In this document: positions 33,812 to 42,284 of the stretch, piece by piece
Layout of the letters: every line of letters starts with the position of its first letter
How positions within the stretch are numbered: the first letter of the stretch is position 1
Source: Gammaproteobacteria bacterium
GTDB lineage: Bacteria > Pseudomonadota > Gammaproteobacteria > Steroidobacterales > Steroidobacteraceae
Direction of reading: 5' to 3'
NCBI GenBank assembly: GCA_028870635.1
Contig: JAGWPE010000121.1
Span: forward strand, 1-64,000
DNA: 64,000 nucleotides
Notes under the pieces: generated by a model
The model's database searches: none
The model's input: only the letters and a program-made list of their open reading frames with translations
What the model was told of the DNA's origin: nothing
Program-made: the position numbers and the translations under genes

Positions 33812-35035
33812 GTGCTCGCGGAGCCGACATCCCAGGTCCCTGGAGCAGGCCAACTCGCCGGGAACGTCGTGCACTTCGCCCGGGTGTTGCGCAAGGCAGG
33901 CCTGCCGGTCGGCACCGATCGGGCTCTGCTCGCACTGCAGGCGCTCGAGCTCTCGGGGGTCGGCGGCCGGGGCGAGCTGCATGACGTGCTCGAGGCCTGC
34001 CTCACCAGCCGAGTCGAGCACCGCCCGCTCTTCGATCAGGCCTTCCATGTCTTTTGGCGCAATCCGCACCTTCTCGAGGAGATCATGCGGATGAGCCCGC
34101 CGGCGGGCCGCCCGGCCCAAGAGCCGCGCCGCTCGATGGCGAGTCAACGCCTGCTCGACGCCCTGCTCGACTCCCGCCGCGCGGGGCCACACCGCCTCGA
34201 GCCACTCGGCGGCCCGCAACCGAGCCCGCAGCCGAGCTGGTCGGACCGCGAGCGGCTGCGCGCCATGGACTTCGAGTCGATGAATTCCGAGGAATCCCGC
34301 GCCGCACAGCGTGTAATCGCCGCTTTCGTGCCGCACCTCGCGCGGCTACGCACGCGGCGGCACGCACCATCCAATGCGGGGGCGCGCCTGAACCTTCGCC
34401 AGCTGCTTCGGGACTGCGGCCGGCGCGGCGGCGAAATCGGTGAGATTCCGCGCCGGAGGCGCCGGACGAAGCTCGAGTCACTGTGTGTCATCGTCGACAT
34501 CTCCGGATCGATGTCGCGCTACTCGCGCATGTTCCTGCACTTCATGCATGCCCTCATGAGCGGAGCGCGCTCGGGGGAGCTTCGCATGAGCGCTTTTGTG
34601 TTCGGAACGAGACTGACGCACATCACACGGCTCCTCAGGGGTTGCGACCCGGATGAGGCCCTGAGCCGCGTCGCGCGAGCCGTGGAGGACTGGTCGGGCG
34701 GCACGCGGATCACGCTCTGCCTGAAGGAATTCAACCATCGCTGGGCGCGGCGAATGCCGCTGGCAGCCTCTACCGTGCTTCTGGTGACCGACGGACTGGA
34801 GCTTGCGGAGATCGACACTTTGAGCGAGCAGGCACAACGGCTCTCGCGCTCGTGCCGGCGCCTGCTCTGGTTGAATCCCCTCTTGCGGTATGAGGCGTTC
34901 GCGCCGAAAGCGCGAGGCGTCCGTGCGTTGCTTCCGCACGTGGACGAGATGCTGCCGGTACACAACATCGAATCGCTGGAGCGCCTGGCATTGACGCTCC
35001 AGCAAACCTCTCGGGAGTGCGCGACATGGAAATGA
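33812..35035 (+). CDS. coxE: VWA-domain protein (CoxE)
   Basis: This 407-residue protein starts at GTG. Its C-terminal von Willebrand A domain (from about 225) has the MIDAS motif DISGSMSRYS and the later TDGLEL. The N-terminal part (1-220) is helical and charged, typical of CoxE. It should be the partner of the adjacent MoxR ATPase. Its 3' end overlaps the CoxG-like gene by 10 nt. Confidence 0.88.
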   Translation: MLAEPTSQVPGAGQLAGNVVHFARVLRKAGLPVGTDRALLALQALELSGVGGRGELHDVLEACLTSRVEHRPLFDQAFHVFWRNPHLLEEIMRMSPPAGRPAQEPRRSMASQRLLDALLDSRRAGPHRLEPLGGPQPSPQPSWSDRERLRAMDFESMNSEESRAAQRVIAAFVPHLARLRTRRHAPSNAGARLNLRQLLRDCGRRGGEIGEIPRRRRRTKLESLCVIVDISGSMSRYSRMFLHFMHALMSGARSGELRMSAFVFGTRLTHITRLLRGCDPDEALSRVARAVEDWSGGTRITLCLKEFNHRWARRMPLAASTVLLVTDGLELAEIDTLSEQAQRLSRSCRRLLWLNPLLRYEAFAPKARGVRALLPHVDEMLPVHNIESLERLALTLQQTSRECATWK

Positions 35036-35577
35036 AAGGTGAGCGAATTCTGCCGGCCGACCGCGCGACGGTCTGGTCGCTCCTGAACGATCCGCAGATC
35101 CTGCGCCAATGCGTCCCCGGCTGTGAGAGCCTGGTGGCCACGGCAGAGCACTCCTATGACGCGGTCATGACCGCCGCCATCGGTCCGGTGAAAGCCCGCT
35201 TCAAAGGCAAGCTCTCCCTCGCCGACATCGAGGCGCCGGCGCGCTACCGGCTGCTGTTCGAGGGCCAGAGCAGCCAGGCTGGATTCGCCCGCGGGGAAGC
35301 GCGCATCGAGCTGCAGGAGCTTGCGCCGGAGCAGACCCGCCTCGTCTACTCGGCGACGTCGCAGGTGGGCGGCAAGCTCGCGCAGATCGGCGGCCGGCTG
35401 ATCGATGCGGCGGCGGCCGCGACGGCCGACAAATTCTTCGAGGCATTTGCCGGACAGCTGCCCGCTCGAGTCAGTGCCGTCCCGGAGGCGGCGCCGCCCC
35501 CTGCCAAGGCTCCTAGCTCCGGAGTGTGGCGCTGGCTTCTGGCTTTCTTGCGACACCTCTTCGCACGAAAGGCCTGA
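35026..35577 (+). CDS. coxG: CoxG-like SRPBCC protein with C-terminal membrane anchor
   Basis: This 183-residue protein has an SRPBCC domain (1-145, GERILPADRATVWSLLNDP onward), a Pro/Ala linker and a final amphipathic/basic helix (VWRWLLAFLRHLFARKA) likely to anchor it to the membrane. CoxG recruits CO dehydrogenase to the membrane and may deliver quinone. Here it probably does so for the related hydroxylase. ATG 35026 is preferred; GTG 35017 is an alternative. It is the last gene of the operon. No coxF/xdhC gene is present. Confidence 0.85.
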   Translation: MEMKGERILPADRATVWSLLNDPQILRQCVPGCESLVATAEHSYDAVMTAAIGPVKARFKGKLSLADIEAPARYRLLFEGQSSQAGFARGEARIELQELAPEQTRLVYSATSQVGGKLAQIGGRLIDAAAAATADKFFEAFAGQLPARVSAVPEAAPPPAKAPSSGVWRWLLAFLRHLFARKA

Positions 35578-35613
35578 GCCTCGAGCCCAACGGGCTCGCT
35601 GAGCCGGCAGTGC

Positions 35614-35643
35614 TTGACCAATTAGTTGCGCGAATGGTTAAAT
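35614..35643 (+). promoter_or_regulatory. Putative promoter and ArsR operator of the VOC-ArsR-SRPBCC operon
   Basis: TTGACC (35614-35619) is followed at 18 bp by TTAAAT (35638-35643). The near-palindrome ACCAATTAGT (35617-35626) overlaps the -35 box and resembles AACCAATTGGTT-type sites of ArsR regulators linked to SRPBCC proteins. The assignment is by analogy. Confidence 0.4.
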
Positions 35644-35678
35644 ATTTCGTACTCGGAGAAGCTCTCCAGGAGCCTGCC

Positions 35679-36143
35679 ATGACCAGCCCCGCATCTCCCC
35701 GGCCCTCCTTCATTCCATCCCTCGCCTACAAGGACAATCGTGCCGCGCTCGAGTGGCTGCAGAAGGCCTTCGGTTTCGAGCCGAGCGAGGTCCTCACCGA
35801 CGCGCAGGGCAATATCGTCCATGCCGAGATGACACATGGCGACGGCGTCGTCATGATCGGCAGCGAGTGGGCGGACTGGACCCGAAGCCCCGCCTCGCTG
35901 GGCGGCAAGAACACGCAGCGCGTCCACGTACGCATCGAGCGTGGACTCGACGAGCATTGCGCCCGCGCGCGCCACGCCGGCGCAAGGATCGTGATGGAGC
36001 CGGCCGACCAGTTCTACGGTGACCGCACCTACATCGCCACGGACCCGGAGGGCCATTACTGGACGTTCTCGCAACCCCTCCGGGACGTTTCCAGGCAAGA
36101 AATGGAGAAGGCCACCGGCTTCAGGTTCGAGCGGCTGAGTTGA
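35679..36143 (+). CDS. VOC-family protein (PhnB/glyoxalase-like)
   Basis: This 154-residue protein has the single-domain layout of PhnB-like VOC proteins: SFIPSLAYKDNRAALEWLQKAFGF at the start, AEMTHGDGVVMIG in the middle and a C-terminal DPEGHYWTFSQPL. ATG 35679 follows CAGGAG. It is the first gene of an operon with ArsR and SRPBCC genes, a very common bacterial trio. The function is unknown beyond the fold. Confidence 0.8.
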   Translation: MTSPASPRPSFIPSLAYKDNRAALEWLQKAFGFEPSEVLTDAQGNIVHAEMTHGDGVVMIGSEWADWTRSPASLGGKNTQRVHVRIERGLDEHCARARHAGARIVMEPADQFYGDRTYIATDPEGHYWTFSQPLRDVSRQEMEKATGFRFERLS

Positions 36144-36472
36144 GCGCACCTGCCCTAGACCGGACGCTCGCGGCCCTCGCCGACCCGCATCGCAGGCGGG
36201 TCGTCGAGCTCCTGCGTGAGCGGCCGCACAGGGCCGGAGAGCTGGCCGAGGCGGCGCGCATTTCCTTTCCGGCGATGAGCCGGCATCTGAAGACACTGCG
36301 CAGGAGCGGCCTCGTCGAAGAAGCCCGTGATGAATTCGACTCGCGGGTCCGCATCTACCGGCTGCGGCCGCAGGCCATGGGGGAGCTCAGGACGTGGCTG
36401 GCGGAAACGGATGCCCTGTGGGCCCGGCAGCTCCGCGCGCTCGAGGCGCACCTGCAGAAGACCAGGAAATGA
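36140..36472 (+). CDS. ArsR-family winged-helix regulator (SRPBCC-associated)
   Basis: This 110-residue regulator has the HTH region AGELAEAARISFPAMSRHLKTLRRSGLV and a wing RVRIYRLRP. It lacks the metal-binding CxC of metal-sensing ArsR proteins. The probable start is TTG 36140, overlapping the VOC stop (TTGA); no ATG or GTG gives a full-length HTH. It probably represses its own operon via the site near 35617. Confidence 0.85.
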   Translation: MSAPALDRTLAALADPHRRRVVELLRERPHRAGELAEAARISFPAMSRHLKTLRRSGLVEEARDEFDSRVRIYRLRPQAMGELRTWLAETDALWARQLRALEAHLQKTRK

Positions 36473-36939
36473 CATCACGGGTGTTCGTTGCGCTGCGCGT
36501 GCCCGCCGATCCGGCGCGGGCTTTCGCGGCATTCACCGCCGAGATCGCCTCCTGGTGGCAACCGAATCAACTCTTTCGGATCACTCCGGGCGGCGACGGC
36601 GAGCTGGCGTTCGAGCCTGGAGTTGGCGGCCGACTCCTCACGCGCCTTGCGAACGGCGACACCTTCGAGATCGGCCGCATCTCGGTGTGGGAGCCGGGCA
36701 AGCGCCTCGTCTTCGGCTGGCGTCAGGCGAGCTTCTCACCCGGGCAAGCCACGGAAGTCGAGGTTCTCTTCGAGCCCGTCGGCGAGGAGACGCGTGTGTC
36801 GATCGAGCACCGGGCGTGGGACACGATTCCCCAGGACCACGTTGCCCGACACGGCTTCCCCGAGACCGTCACGCTGCAGCGGGTCGCCGACTGGTGGCGC
36901 GCCTCGCTCGGGGCGCTGAGAGCGCGGCTTTCCGGCTGA
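36469..36939 (+). CDS. SRPBCC (AHSA1-like) protein
   Basis: This 156-residue START/Bet v1-like protein has ALRVPADPARAFAAFT, ASWWQPNQLF, GRISVWEPGKRLVFGWR and a C-terminal GFPETVTLQRVADWW, the AHSA1 arrangement. Its ATG overlaps the ArsR stop (ATGA). It may bind the hydrophobic ligand sensed by the operon. No catalytic residues are assignable. Confidence 0.85.
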   Translation: MTSRVFVALRVPADPARAFAAFTAEIASWWQPNQLFRITPGGDGELAFEPGVGGRLLTRLANGDTFEIGRISVWEPGKRLVFGWRQASFSPGQATEVEVLFEPVGEETRVSIEHRAWDTIPQDHVARHGFPETVTLQRVADWWRASLGALRARLSG

Positions 36940-37013
36940 CAGTTGGACAGCCGTTGCGCAAGGCTTCGGAATATCCTCCTCGATGAGCCGCCACGGCGGC
37001 GGGAGAGTTTACG

Positions 37014-37406
37014 ATGGCGCGACGCAGGAAAACCCTGGAGCAGTTGTTTCGTCCGCTCGCTCGAGCGACCCGCGAGCCGCGCGCCGGATCGGGCGAGAGT
37101 GGCGCCCTGGAGGCAATCTGGCAGGTCGTCTGCGCGATCCCCCGGGGGCGGGCTTCGACCTACGGCGCGGTGGCGCGCGCAGCCGGCCTTCCGGGACGTG
37201 CGCGGCTGACCGGATTCGCGCTCAGAGTGGCGCCGAGGGGATTGAGCCTGCCCTGGCATCGTGTCGTCGGCGCGGGCGGACGAATCGTTTTCCCGAGCGC
37301 CTCGCGCGAGCACCGCGAGCAGGCGAGACGCTTGCGCTCCGAGGGTGTCCCGGTCACGGCCGGGCGTGTCCCGCGCTCGGCCCTCACGGAACTGGACGAG
37401 ATCTGA
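37014..37406 (+). CDS. Alkyltransferase-like (ATL) DNA-repair protein
   Basis: This 130-residue protein has the O6-alkylguanine-DNA alkyltransferase C-terminal fold: IPRGRASTYGAVARAAG is the helix-turn-helix region. In the active-site motif PCHRV the acceptor Cys is replaced by Trp81 (PWHRVV). ATL proteins bind O6-alkylguanine, flip the base and recruit nucleotide excision repair without alkyl transfer. A longer basic N-terminus (1-28) is present. It stands alone between operons. Confidence 0.88.
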   Translation: MARRRKTLEQLFRPLARATREPRAGSGESGALEAIWQVVCAIPRGRASTYGAVARAAGLPGRARLTGFALRVAPRGLSLPWHRVVGAGGRIVFPSASREHREQARRLRSEGVPVTAGRVPRSALTELDEI

Positions 37407-37583
37407 CCGGGCGGCTCACAGATCGTCTGCAATGCTGGCGATCTTAAATCGAGCCGGCGCGCCAGCCGCTCGGCCGGACGCGTCTCACCCCGCCTGCCGC
37501 CGCGCCCCATTGCAGAGTCGTCCACGACTTGAGACGCTAGCGCTGCGGCGCATCAGGGCGCCGGAACGCGCCGGAGATCAGCG

Positions 37584-37982
37584 TTGGGCGAACGCCTGGA
37601 GCTCGGACCGCTCGAGCTCAAAGTGCTCGAGGTATTGTGGCAGCGCAACCGCGCCGCGACGGTGCGGAACGTGCAGCCGTCGTTCCCCCGGCTCGCCTAT
37701 ACCACCCTGATGACGACCCTCGACCGCCTGTACCGCAAGGGAGTGCTGCGGCGTTTTCGGCTCGGCCGCGCCTTCGGCTACGAGCCGCGCTGCTCCCGGG
37801 ACGAGCTCTTCGGACAAATGGTTTCCGGGCGCGTCGCCGAGCTCCTGGCGGCGTGCGGCGACAGCACGGTGCTGCTCTCGACGCTGGTGGAGGCCGTCGG
37901 CCATGCCGACGCCGAGCTCCTCGATGAGCTCGAGGCACTGGTGCGCGCCGAGCGGGCGCGGCTCAAGTGGGAGGAAAAGTGA
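37584..37982 (+). CDS. BlaI/MecI-family repressor
   Basis: This 132-residue winged-helix repressor has LGPLELKVLEVLWQRNRAATVRNVQ and TTLMTTLDRLYRKGVLRR, the BlaI DNA-binding region, then a dimerisation helix. The start is TTG 37584 with GGAG at 8 nt. It overlaps the following M56 peptidase gene (GTGA), the usual BlaI-BlaR1 pairing. No beta-lactamase gene is nearby, so the target is unknown. The upstream 177 bp (37407-37583) contains no gene. Confidence 0.88.
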   Translation: MGERLELGPLELKVLEVLWQRNRAATVRNVQPSFPRLAYTTLMTTLDRLYRKGVLRRFRLGRAFGYEPRCSRDELFGQMVSGRVAELLAACGDSTVLLSTLVEAVGHADAELLDELEALVRAERARLKWEEK

Positions 37983-38917
37983 GCTTCGATGTGACCTTCC
38001 CGCTGGTGTTGCTTGCGGCCTACGGCCTCTTCAATCTGCTGCTTTCGGCGGCGGTCGTACTCTCGTGGCGCGCGGGCCTGCGCCGCCACTTGACGGACGC
38101 GGATGCGGTGCTGGGCGTTCGGCTCCTGCCCGCGATGGGATCCGCAGCCCTCGTCCTGACCGTCGTCCTGCCGGCGTTCCTCATGTACGAGCCGCGCCAC
38201 GCGCATGATCAGCCGGGGCCGCTGCTCGTCGTATCCGCGCTGTTTGCGCTGCTCGTTCTCGGGGATGGGATTCGCCGCGGCCTGCGGGCATCGCGGGCGA
38301 CACGGGCGCTGGTGCGCGGCTCGCAACCGCTCCCCGCCCGGCCTGCGGCCGGGGGTCCGCAGGTGACCGTCATCAACGTCAAGGAGCCGCTCGTGGGAGT
38401 GGTGGGAGGCTTGAGACAGCGAATCGTCGCGGCCCGGTGCGTCGCCACCGCCTGTGACGATGAGGAATTTCGCCAGGTGCTCGCCCATGAGGCGGCGCAC
38501 ATGGATGCCCGGGACAACCTCAAACTGCTCTTGCTGCTGACGATGCCCGACGCGCTGGCCTGGTCATCGACCGGCAGCGCCTTGACGGAGCACTGGCGGG
38601 CCGCGACCGAGCTCGAAGCGGACGAGCGCGCGAGCGGCGCCGATCCGCGCAAGCGCATCGCGCTCGCCTCGGCGCTGATCAAGGTGGCGCGCCTCTCCAT
38701 GGCGAGCGGGCGGCCGCGCAGGGCCTCCCGGGTGAGCACCCAACTCAGCGGGCTGGAGCATCGCGTGCGGCGCCTGCTGGCGCCGTCGGCGGCCATGCGC
38801 CGCAGTTTCCCCGCACGGCGGCTGCTCACCTGTGCGCTGCTCGTTCCCCTGCTCGCCGTGCCGCTCTATGCCTCGGTTCACCGGCTCATCGAGGCGCTCG
38901 TCGCCTTCGGGCGCTAG
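37979..38917 (+). CDS. M56 (BlaR1-like) membrane metallopeptidase without sensor domain
   Basis: This 312-residue protein has four or so membrane segments and a cytoplasmic zinc protease domain with HEAAH (His170, Glu171, His174) and a distal Glu in ELEADE (about 211-213). BlaR1 normally continues with a periplasmic penicillin-binding sensor of some 250 residues; here the protein stops just after the last membrane helix. The inducing signal must come from another part or partner. It is expected to cleave the upstream BlaI-like repressor. Confidence 0.85.
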   Translation: MSFDVTFPLVLLAAYGLFNLLLSAAVVLSWRAGLRRHLTDADAVLGVRLLPAMGSAALVLTVVLPAFLMYEPRHAHDQPGPLLVVSALFALLVLGDGIRRGLRASRATRALVRGSQPLPARPAAGGPQVTVINVKEPLVGVVGGLRQRIVAARCVATACDDEEFRQVLAHEAAHMDARDNLKLLLLLTMPDALAWSSTGSALTEHWRAATELEADERASGADPRKRIALASALIKVARLSMASGRPRRASRVSTQLSGLEHRVRRLLAPSAAMRRSFPARRLLTCALLVPLLAVPLYASVHRLIEALVAFGR

Positions 38918-38927
38918 GAATCTCCAC

Positions 38928-39371
38928 ATGCAGGCTTTGACGACGAATCCGGGACTCCTCTCCCCCTTCCATGTTGCCTTTCCCGTGCATGACCTGAAGG
39001 CCGCCCGCACATTCTACGGCGAGACGCTGGGCTGTCCTGAGGGACGCAGCTCGGAGGAATGGGTGGATTTCAACTTCTACGGCCACCAGATCGTCGCCCA
39101 TCTGGCTCCGGAGGAGACCCATCAGGTGCGGCGTAACACGGTCGACAGACACGGCGTACCCGTACGCCACTTCGGAATAGTGTTGCCGATGGCGGAGTGG
39201 GAGGCGCTGGCGGGCCGCCTGCGGGCAAAGGGCGTGCGATTCCTGATAGAGCCCTACATCCGCTTCGAGGGACAGCCCGGCGAGCAGGCCACGATGTTCT
39301 TCCTCGATCCATCGGGCAATGCGCTCGAGGTCAAGGCCTTTTCCGACATCACACGACTCTTCGCCAGGTGA
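38928..39371 (+). CDS. VOC-family glyoxalase/dioxygenase-like protein
   Basis: This 147-residue protein has metal-ligand candidates His in [11 protein letters not shown], His in VRHFGIVLP and Glu in NALEVKAF, the H/H/E VOC pattern. [18 protein letters not shown] is typical of small dioxygenase-like VOC proteins. Neighbours give no pathway. It starts 10 bp after the M56 gene and may be cotranscribed. Confidence 0.8.
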   Translation: MQALTTNPGLLSPFHVAFPVHDLKAARTFYGETLGCPEGRSSEEWVDFNFYGHQIVAHLAPEETHQVRRNTVDRHGVPVRHFGIVLPMAEWEALAGRLRAKGVRFLIEPYIRFEGQPGEQATMFFLDPSGNALEVKAFSDITRLFAR

Positions 39372-39482
39372 ACGGCCGCTGAATGTCAGCTGGGGCGTGG
39401 CCGCCTGCCAAGCCTTCGACTGCGGAACCGCAGAGCGCCGCCGCCCGTTGATCGAGCTGAGCTTTCTGCGTGAGGAGTGTTT

Positions 39483-39779
39483 ATGCGCAAATATGTCGTA
39501 GCGCTCGCCGCCCTGTCGCTGACCAGCGCCGCTGCCTGGGCCGATACTCATGGCAGCCATCAGCCGATGAAGGACTCGTACATCACCACCAAGGTGAAAG
39601 CTGAGCTTGCAGCCGATCATGACACCAAGGCGCGCGACATACACGTCGCCACCGTCAACGGTGTCGTGACGCTGCGGGGCGTTGCCTCGTCGGCGGCTGA
39701 GAAGGACCGAGCCGAGCAGGACGCAATGAGGATCAAAGGAGTCCGCGCGGTGCAAAACCAGATCAAGGTCCCCGAGTAG
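39483..39779 (+). CDS. Periplasmic BON-domain protein
   Basis: This 98-residue protein has a signal peptide (MRKYVVALAALSLTSAAAWA) and one BON domain (SYITTKVKAELAADHDTKARDIHVATVNGVVTLRGVASS). BON domains bind phospholipid or outer-membrane surfaces, and small secreted examples resemble OsmY/DolP in stress protection. ATG 39483 has AGGAG 6 nt upstream. It is monocistronic. Confidence 0.9.
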   Translation: MRKYVVALAALSLTSAAAWADTHGSHQPMKDSYITTKVKAELAADHDTKARDIHVATVNGVVTLRGVASSAAEKDRAEQDAMRIKGVRAVQNQIKVPE

Positions 39780-39903
39780 CATCGCTCTGCGCCCCAGCCT
39801 GCCCGGGCCCTGCGCTCTCAGCGGGGTCCGGGCGCTTGCGATAGCTTGTACGGCAGCGGATCATAGGCGGCAGGGGATCCGCCCCGGAAGCCGACAGCCC
39901 GCC

Positions 39904-40734
39904 ATGAGAATGCTCAGACCCTGGCTCCTTGCCGCCTCGCTCGCGCTGTGCGCCCTGCCCGTCATCCCGCCCTACGCCGGGGCGGCGGACGCGCAGCTGC
40001 AACACGCCATAGACGGCTCATGGCGATCCGCCGCCAACAGGGCGCGCGATCGCTACCGTCATCCGCTGCAGACCCTCGACTTCTTCGGCTTGCGTCCGCA
40101 GATGACGGTCATCGAGCTCGCCCCGGGGGGCGGCTGGTACACGGAGATACTGGCGCCGGTGCTGCACGACGGCGGCCACCTGATCGAGGCCGCTCCCCCG
40201 GCCGATGGCAGCAGTCCCTTCATGCGCCGGATGGCCGCCGCGTTCGACAACAAGCTCAAGTCCGACCCGGCGGTATACGGCAATGTCAGGACCATTCCCT
40301 TTGCACCGCCTGCACAGGTGAATCTCGGTCCGCCGGGCTCCGCGGACATGGTGCTGACTTTCCGCAATCTCCATGACTGGCTCAACGACGACCCCGCCAC
40401 TCTCGCGGCCGTGTTCCGGGCCGCGTACCAGGTGCTGAAGCCCGGCGGCGTGTTCGGCGTCACCGAGCATCGGGCTCGCCCTTATGAGAACGCGGATCAG
40501 TCCTCACGCACACTGCACCGTATCCCCGAGGACTACGTCATCGAGCTCGGCCTGAAGACCGGCTTTCAGCTCGCCGGGGTGTCCGAGGTCAACGCCAACC
40601 CGCAGGACACGGAAAGCGTGAACGTGCACCGCCTCCCGCCCGACCTGGCCGGACCTCCCGCCGAGCACGCGAAGATGCGACAGATCGGTGAATCGGACCG
40701 GATGACGCTCAAGTTCGTGAAGCCTGAGCATTGA
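39904..40734 (+). CDS. Exported class I SAM-dependent methyltransferase
   Basis: This 276-residue protein begins with a signal peptide (MRMLRPWLLAASLALCALP to about AGAAD) followed by a methyltransferase fold with motif I VIELAPGGGWYTEIL and motif post-I region GGHLIEAAPP. It belongs to the family of predicted exported methyltransferases (COG4798). Export of a SAM-dependent enzyme is puzzling because SAM is cytoplasmic. The gene is alone. The 124 bp upstream contain a GC-rich inverted repeat (GCCCGG ... CCGGGC) without a T-run. Confidence 0.8.
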   Translation: MRMLRPWLLAASLALCALPVIPPYAGAADAQLQHAIDGSWRSAANRARDRYRHPLQTLDFFGLRPQMTVIELAPGGGWYTEILAPVLHDGGHLIEAAPPADGSSPFMRRMAAAFDNKLKSDPAVYGNVRTIPFAPPAQVNLGPPGSADMVLTFRNLHDWLNDDPATLAAVFRAAYQVLKPGGVFGVTEHRARPYENADQSSRTLHRIPEDYVIELGLKTGFQLAGVSEVNANPQDTESVNVHRLPPDLAGPPAEHAKMRQIGESDRMTLKFVKPEH

Positions 40735-40770
40735 GCATCGGGCTGCCGGTAGGAGTGCACCCGCCGATCC

Positions 40771-41685
40771 TCAGTGATCGCAAAGGGATATTCCGCCGCT
40801 CAGGCTCTTGAGCCGCACGCGGCCGCTGCCGCCGCCCCGCGTGCCCTCGAGGCGGCTGCCCGGCCCATACTCGCTCTTGTCGGGCTGCTGTCCGAAGCAG
40901 TCCTCGATATCGCCGCTGAATGACCTCGCCTCGTAGGAATATCCCGCCGCGGCCGACACGCCGACCTTCTGATCGCCGCTCACAGTCTCGGACTCGATCG
41001 TTCCGCCGCTGGCGAGCCGTGCGCTGAGGCCGATCTCGCCCGAGGTGGTGTTGAGCCGCACGAGGCGAGCGGGCGCAACCTCAGCTTGCAACCTCCCATT
41101 GACGGTTCTCGCCTCGAGCTCGCCGGCCGCGTTGGTGACGCTCAAATCGCCACTCACGCTCGTCACGTGAAGCGCGCCGTCCTGGCCGCTGCCGTGCAGG
41201 TCGATGGTTCCGCTCACGGAGGTCACCTCGTCATCCCCCGACCCGAGCTCCGCGTCGATATCGCCGCTCACCGTATGCAGGTGTTGGCTGCCTACGACGC
41301 TGCTGGATCTGATGCCAGCGCTGACTCCCGCTACATCGAGCTCGCTGCCGCGCGGCACATGAACCTCGAGGCGCACCGGAGTGTGCTCGCCGAAGGCGCC
41401 GGACGAATTGCAGCGATCCGAGTCGTTGTATGTGACGCACACGTTCGTGCGACCGTGCCCGCTCGTCACCTTCACCCGCTGCGTGTCGCTCGGCAGATCC
41501 GCCGTGACCGAGACCACGGATTTGTCCCATCCGCTGATCACGATGCGTCCGGCGATATTGCTGACATCGACCTCGCCGCGCGGGTCTGCGGCGACCTGCC
41601 GTTGGAAGGTGCTCGCGTGCGCCGCCTCGGCCGCCACAGCGAGAGACGCCGCCAGGATTGCCATGCGAAACAAGGATGTGCTCAT
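40771..41685 (-). CDS. Exported DUF4097-family protein
   Basis: This 304-residue protein has a signal peptide (MSTSLFRMAILAASLAVAAEAAHA) and repeated short beta segments (DLSVTNAAGELEARTVNGRLQ, IGLSARLASGGTIESETVSG), the right-handed helix pattern of DUF4097. It lies directly downstream of the anti-sigma gene (2 bp) and is the probable output or sensor partner of the ECF system. The N-terminal VDVSNIAGRIVISGWDK is characteristic. Its function in envelope stress is inferred. Confidence 0.8.
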   Translation of the reverse strand: MSTSLFRMAILAASLAVAAEAAHASTFQRQVAADPRGEVDVSNIAGRIVISGWDKSVVSVTADLPSDTQRVKVTSGHGRTNVCVTYNDSDRCNSSGAFGEHTPVRLEVHVPRGSELDVAGVSAGIRSSSVVGSQHLHTVSGDIDAELGSGDDEVTSVSGTIDLHGSGQDGALHVTSVSGDLSVTNAAGELEARTVNGRLQAEVAPARLVRLNTTSGEIGLSARLASGGTIESETVSGDQKVGVSAAAGYSYEARSFSGDIEDCFGQQPDKSEYGPGSRLEGTRGGGSGRVRLKSLSGGISLCDH

Positions 41686-41687
41686 AC

Positions 41688-42284
41688 TCAAGTCTCTCCG
41701 CTGCCGCCGCTCGCTTCCGCAACGGTCGTCAGCAATTGCATTTCGTTTTGACAGGTATCGATCAGCAGCTCTTGCAGCAGCGCATTCCCCGGCTCGCGGC
41801 CCAGGGCCTGCTGGATGTCGCGCATCGACTGCTCGATGGCGCCCAGGCTGTTCAGCACTTTCTTGCGGGTGGGCGGCGGAAGTTTCGCGAGCCGCGAGTT
41901 CAGCGAGCGCAGCAGAGCCGCTCTTTCCCTCAGATAGCGCGGATCGGTGAGGAAGGACACGGGGACTGCCTCTGCCGCGCTGCCGCCGCTGTGAGCCGCG
42001 GCAACCGGCGGCGGCAGAGGAGCGGGGGAGAGGATCCACCGGTCGATGGAGATACCGACGACGACCGCGGCGAGAATGGCGGCAAGCATCGCGACGTGCA
42101 TCGTGCGCGGCCGCCAGTGCCGTGCCGGCTTCGCCCCGCCGCGCTGTTCCACGCTCGCCTGTGCCTGCGGCATGCTGCTCTCACGCAACATCGCCTCCAG
42201 CGCCGGCCAGCCGTCATGCGGCGGCGGGATGTCACGGGGCAGGTCGCCCAGACGTCTGATCTTGGAAAGCGCAGGATCGTTCAT
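41688..42284 (-). CDS. Membrane anti-sigma factor-like protein
   Basis: This 198-residue single-pass protein has a cytoplasmic N-terminal region (1-60), one membrane helix (AMLAAILAAVVVGISI) and a periplasmic helical domain (100-198). Its ATG overlaps the sigma-factor stop (ATGA), and it is followed by the DUF4097 gene. No zinc-binding ZAS motif (HxxxCxxC) is present, so the class of anti-sigma is unclear. Position and topology support the role. Confidence 0.7.
   Translation of the reverse strand: MNDPALSKIRRLGDLPRDIPPPHDGWPALEAMLRESSMPQAQASVEQRGGAKPARHWRPRTMHVAMLAAILAAVVVGISIDRWILSPAPLPPPVAAAHSGGSAAEAVPVSFLTDPRYLRERAALLRSLNSRLAKLPPPTRKKVLNSLGAIEQSMRDIQQALGREPGNALLQELLIDTCQNEMQLLTTVAEASGGSGET

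Noticed and set aside
39790-39840. Intrinsic terminator between the BON and methyltransferase genes
   Set aside because: A GC-rich inverted repeat is visible but its stem is interrupted and no T-run follows, so it is mentioned only in passing.
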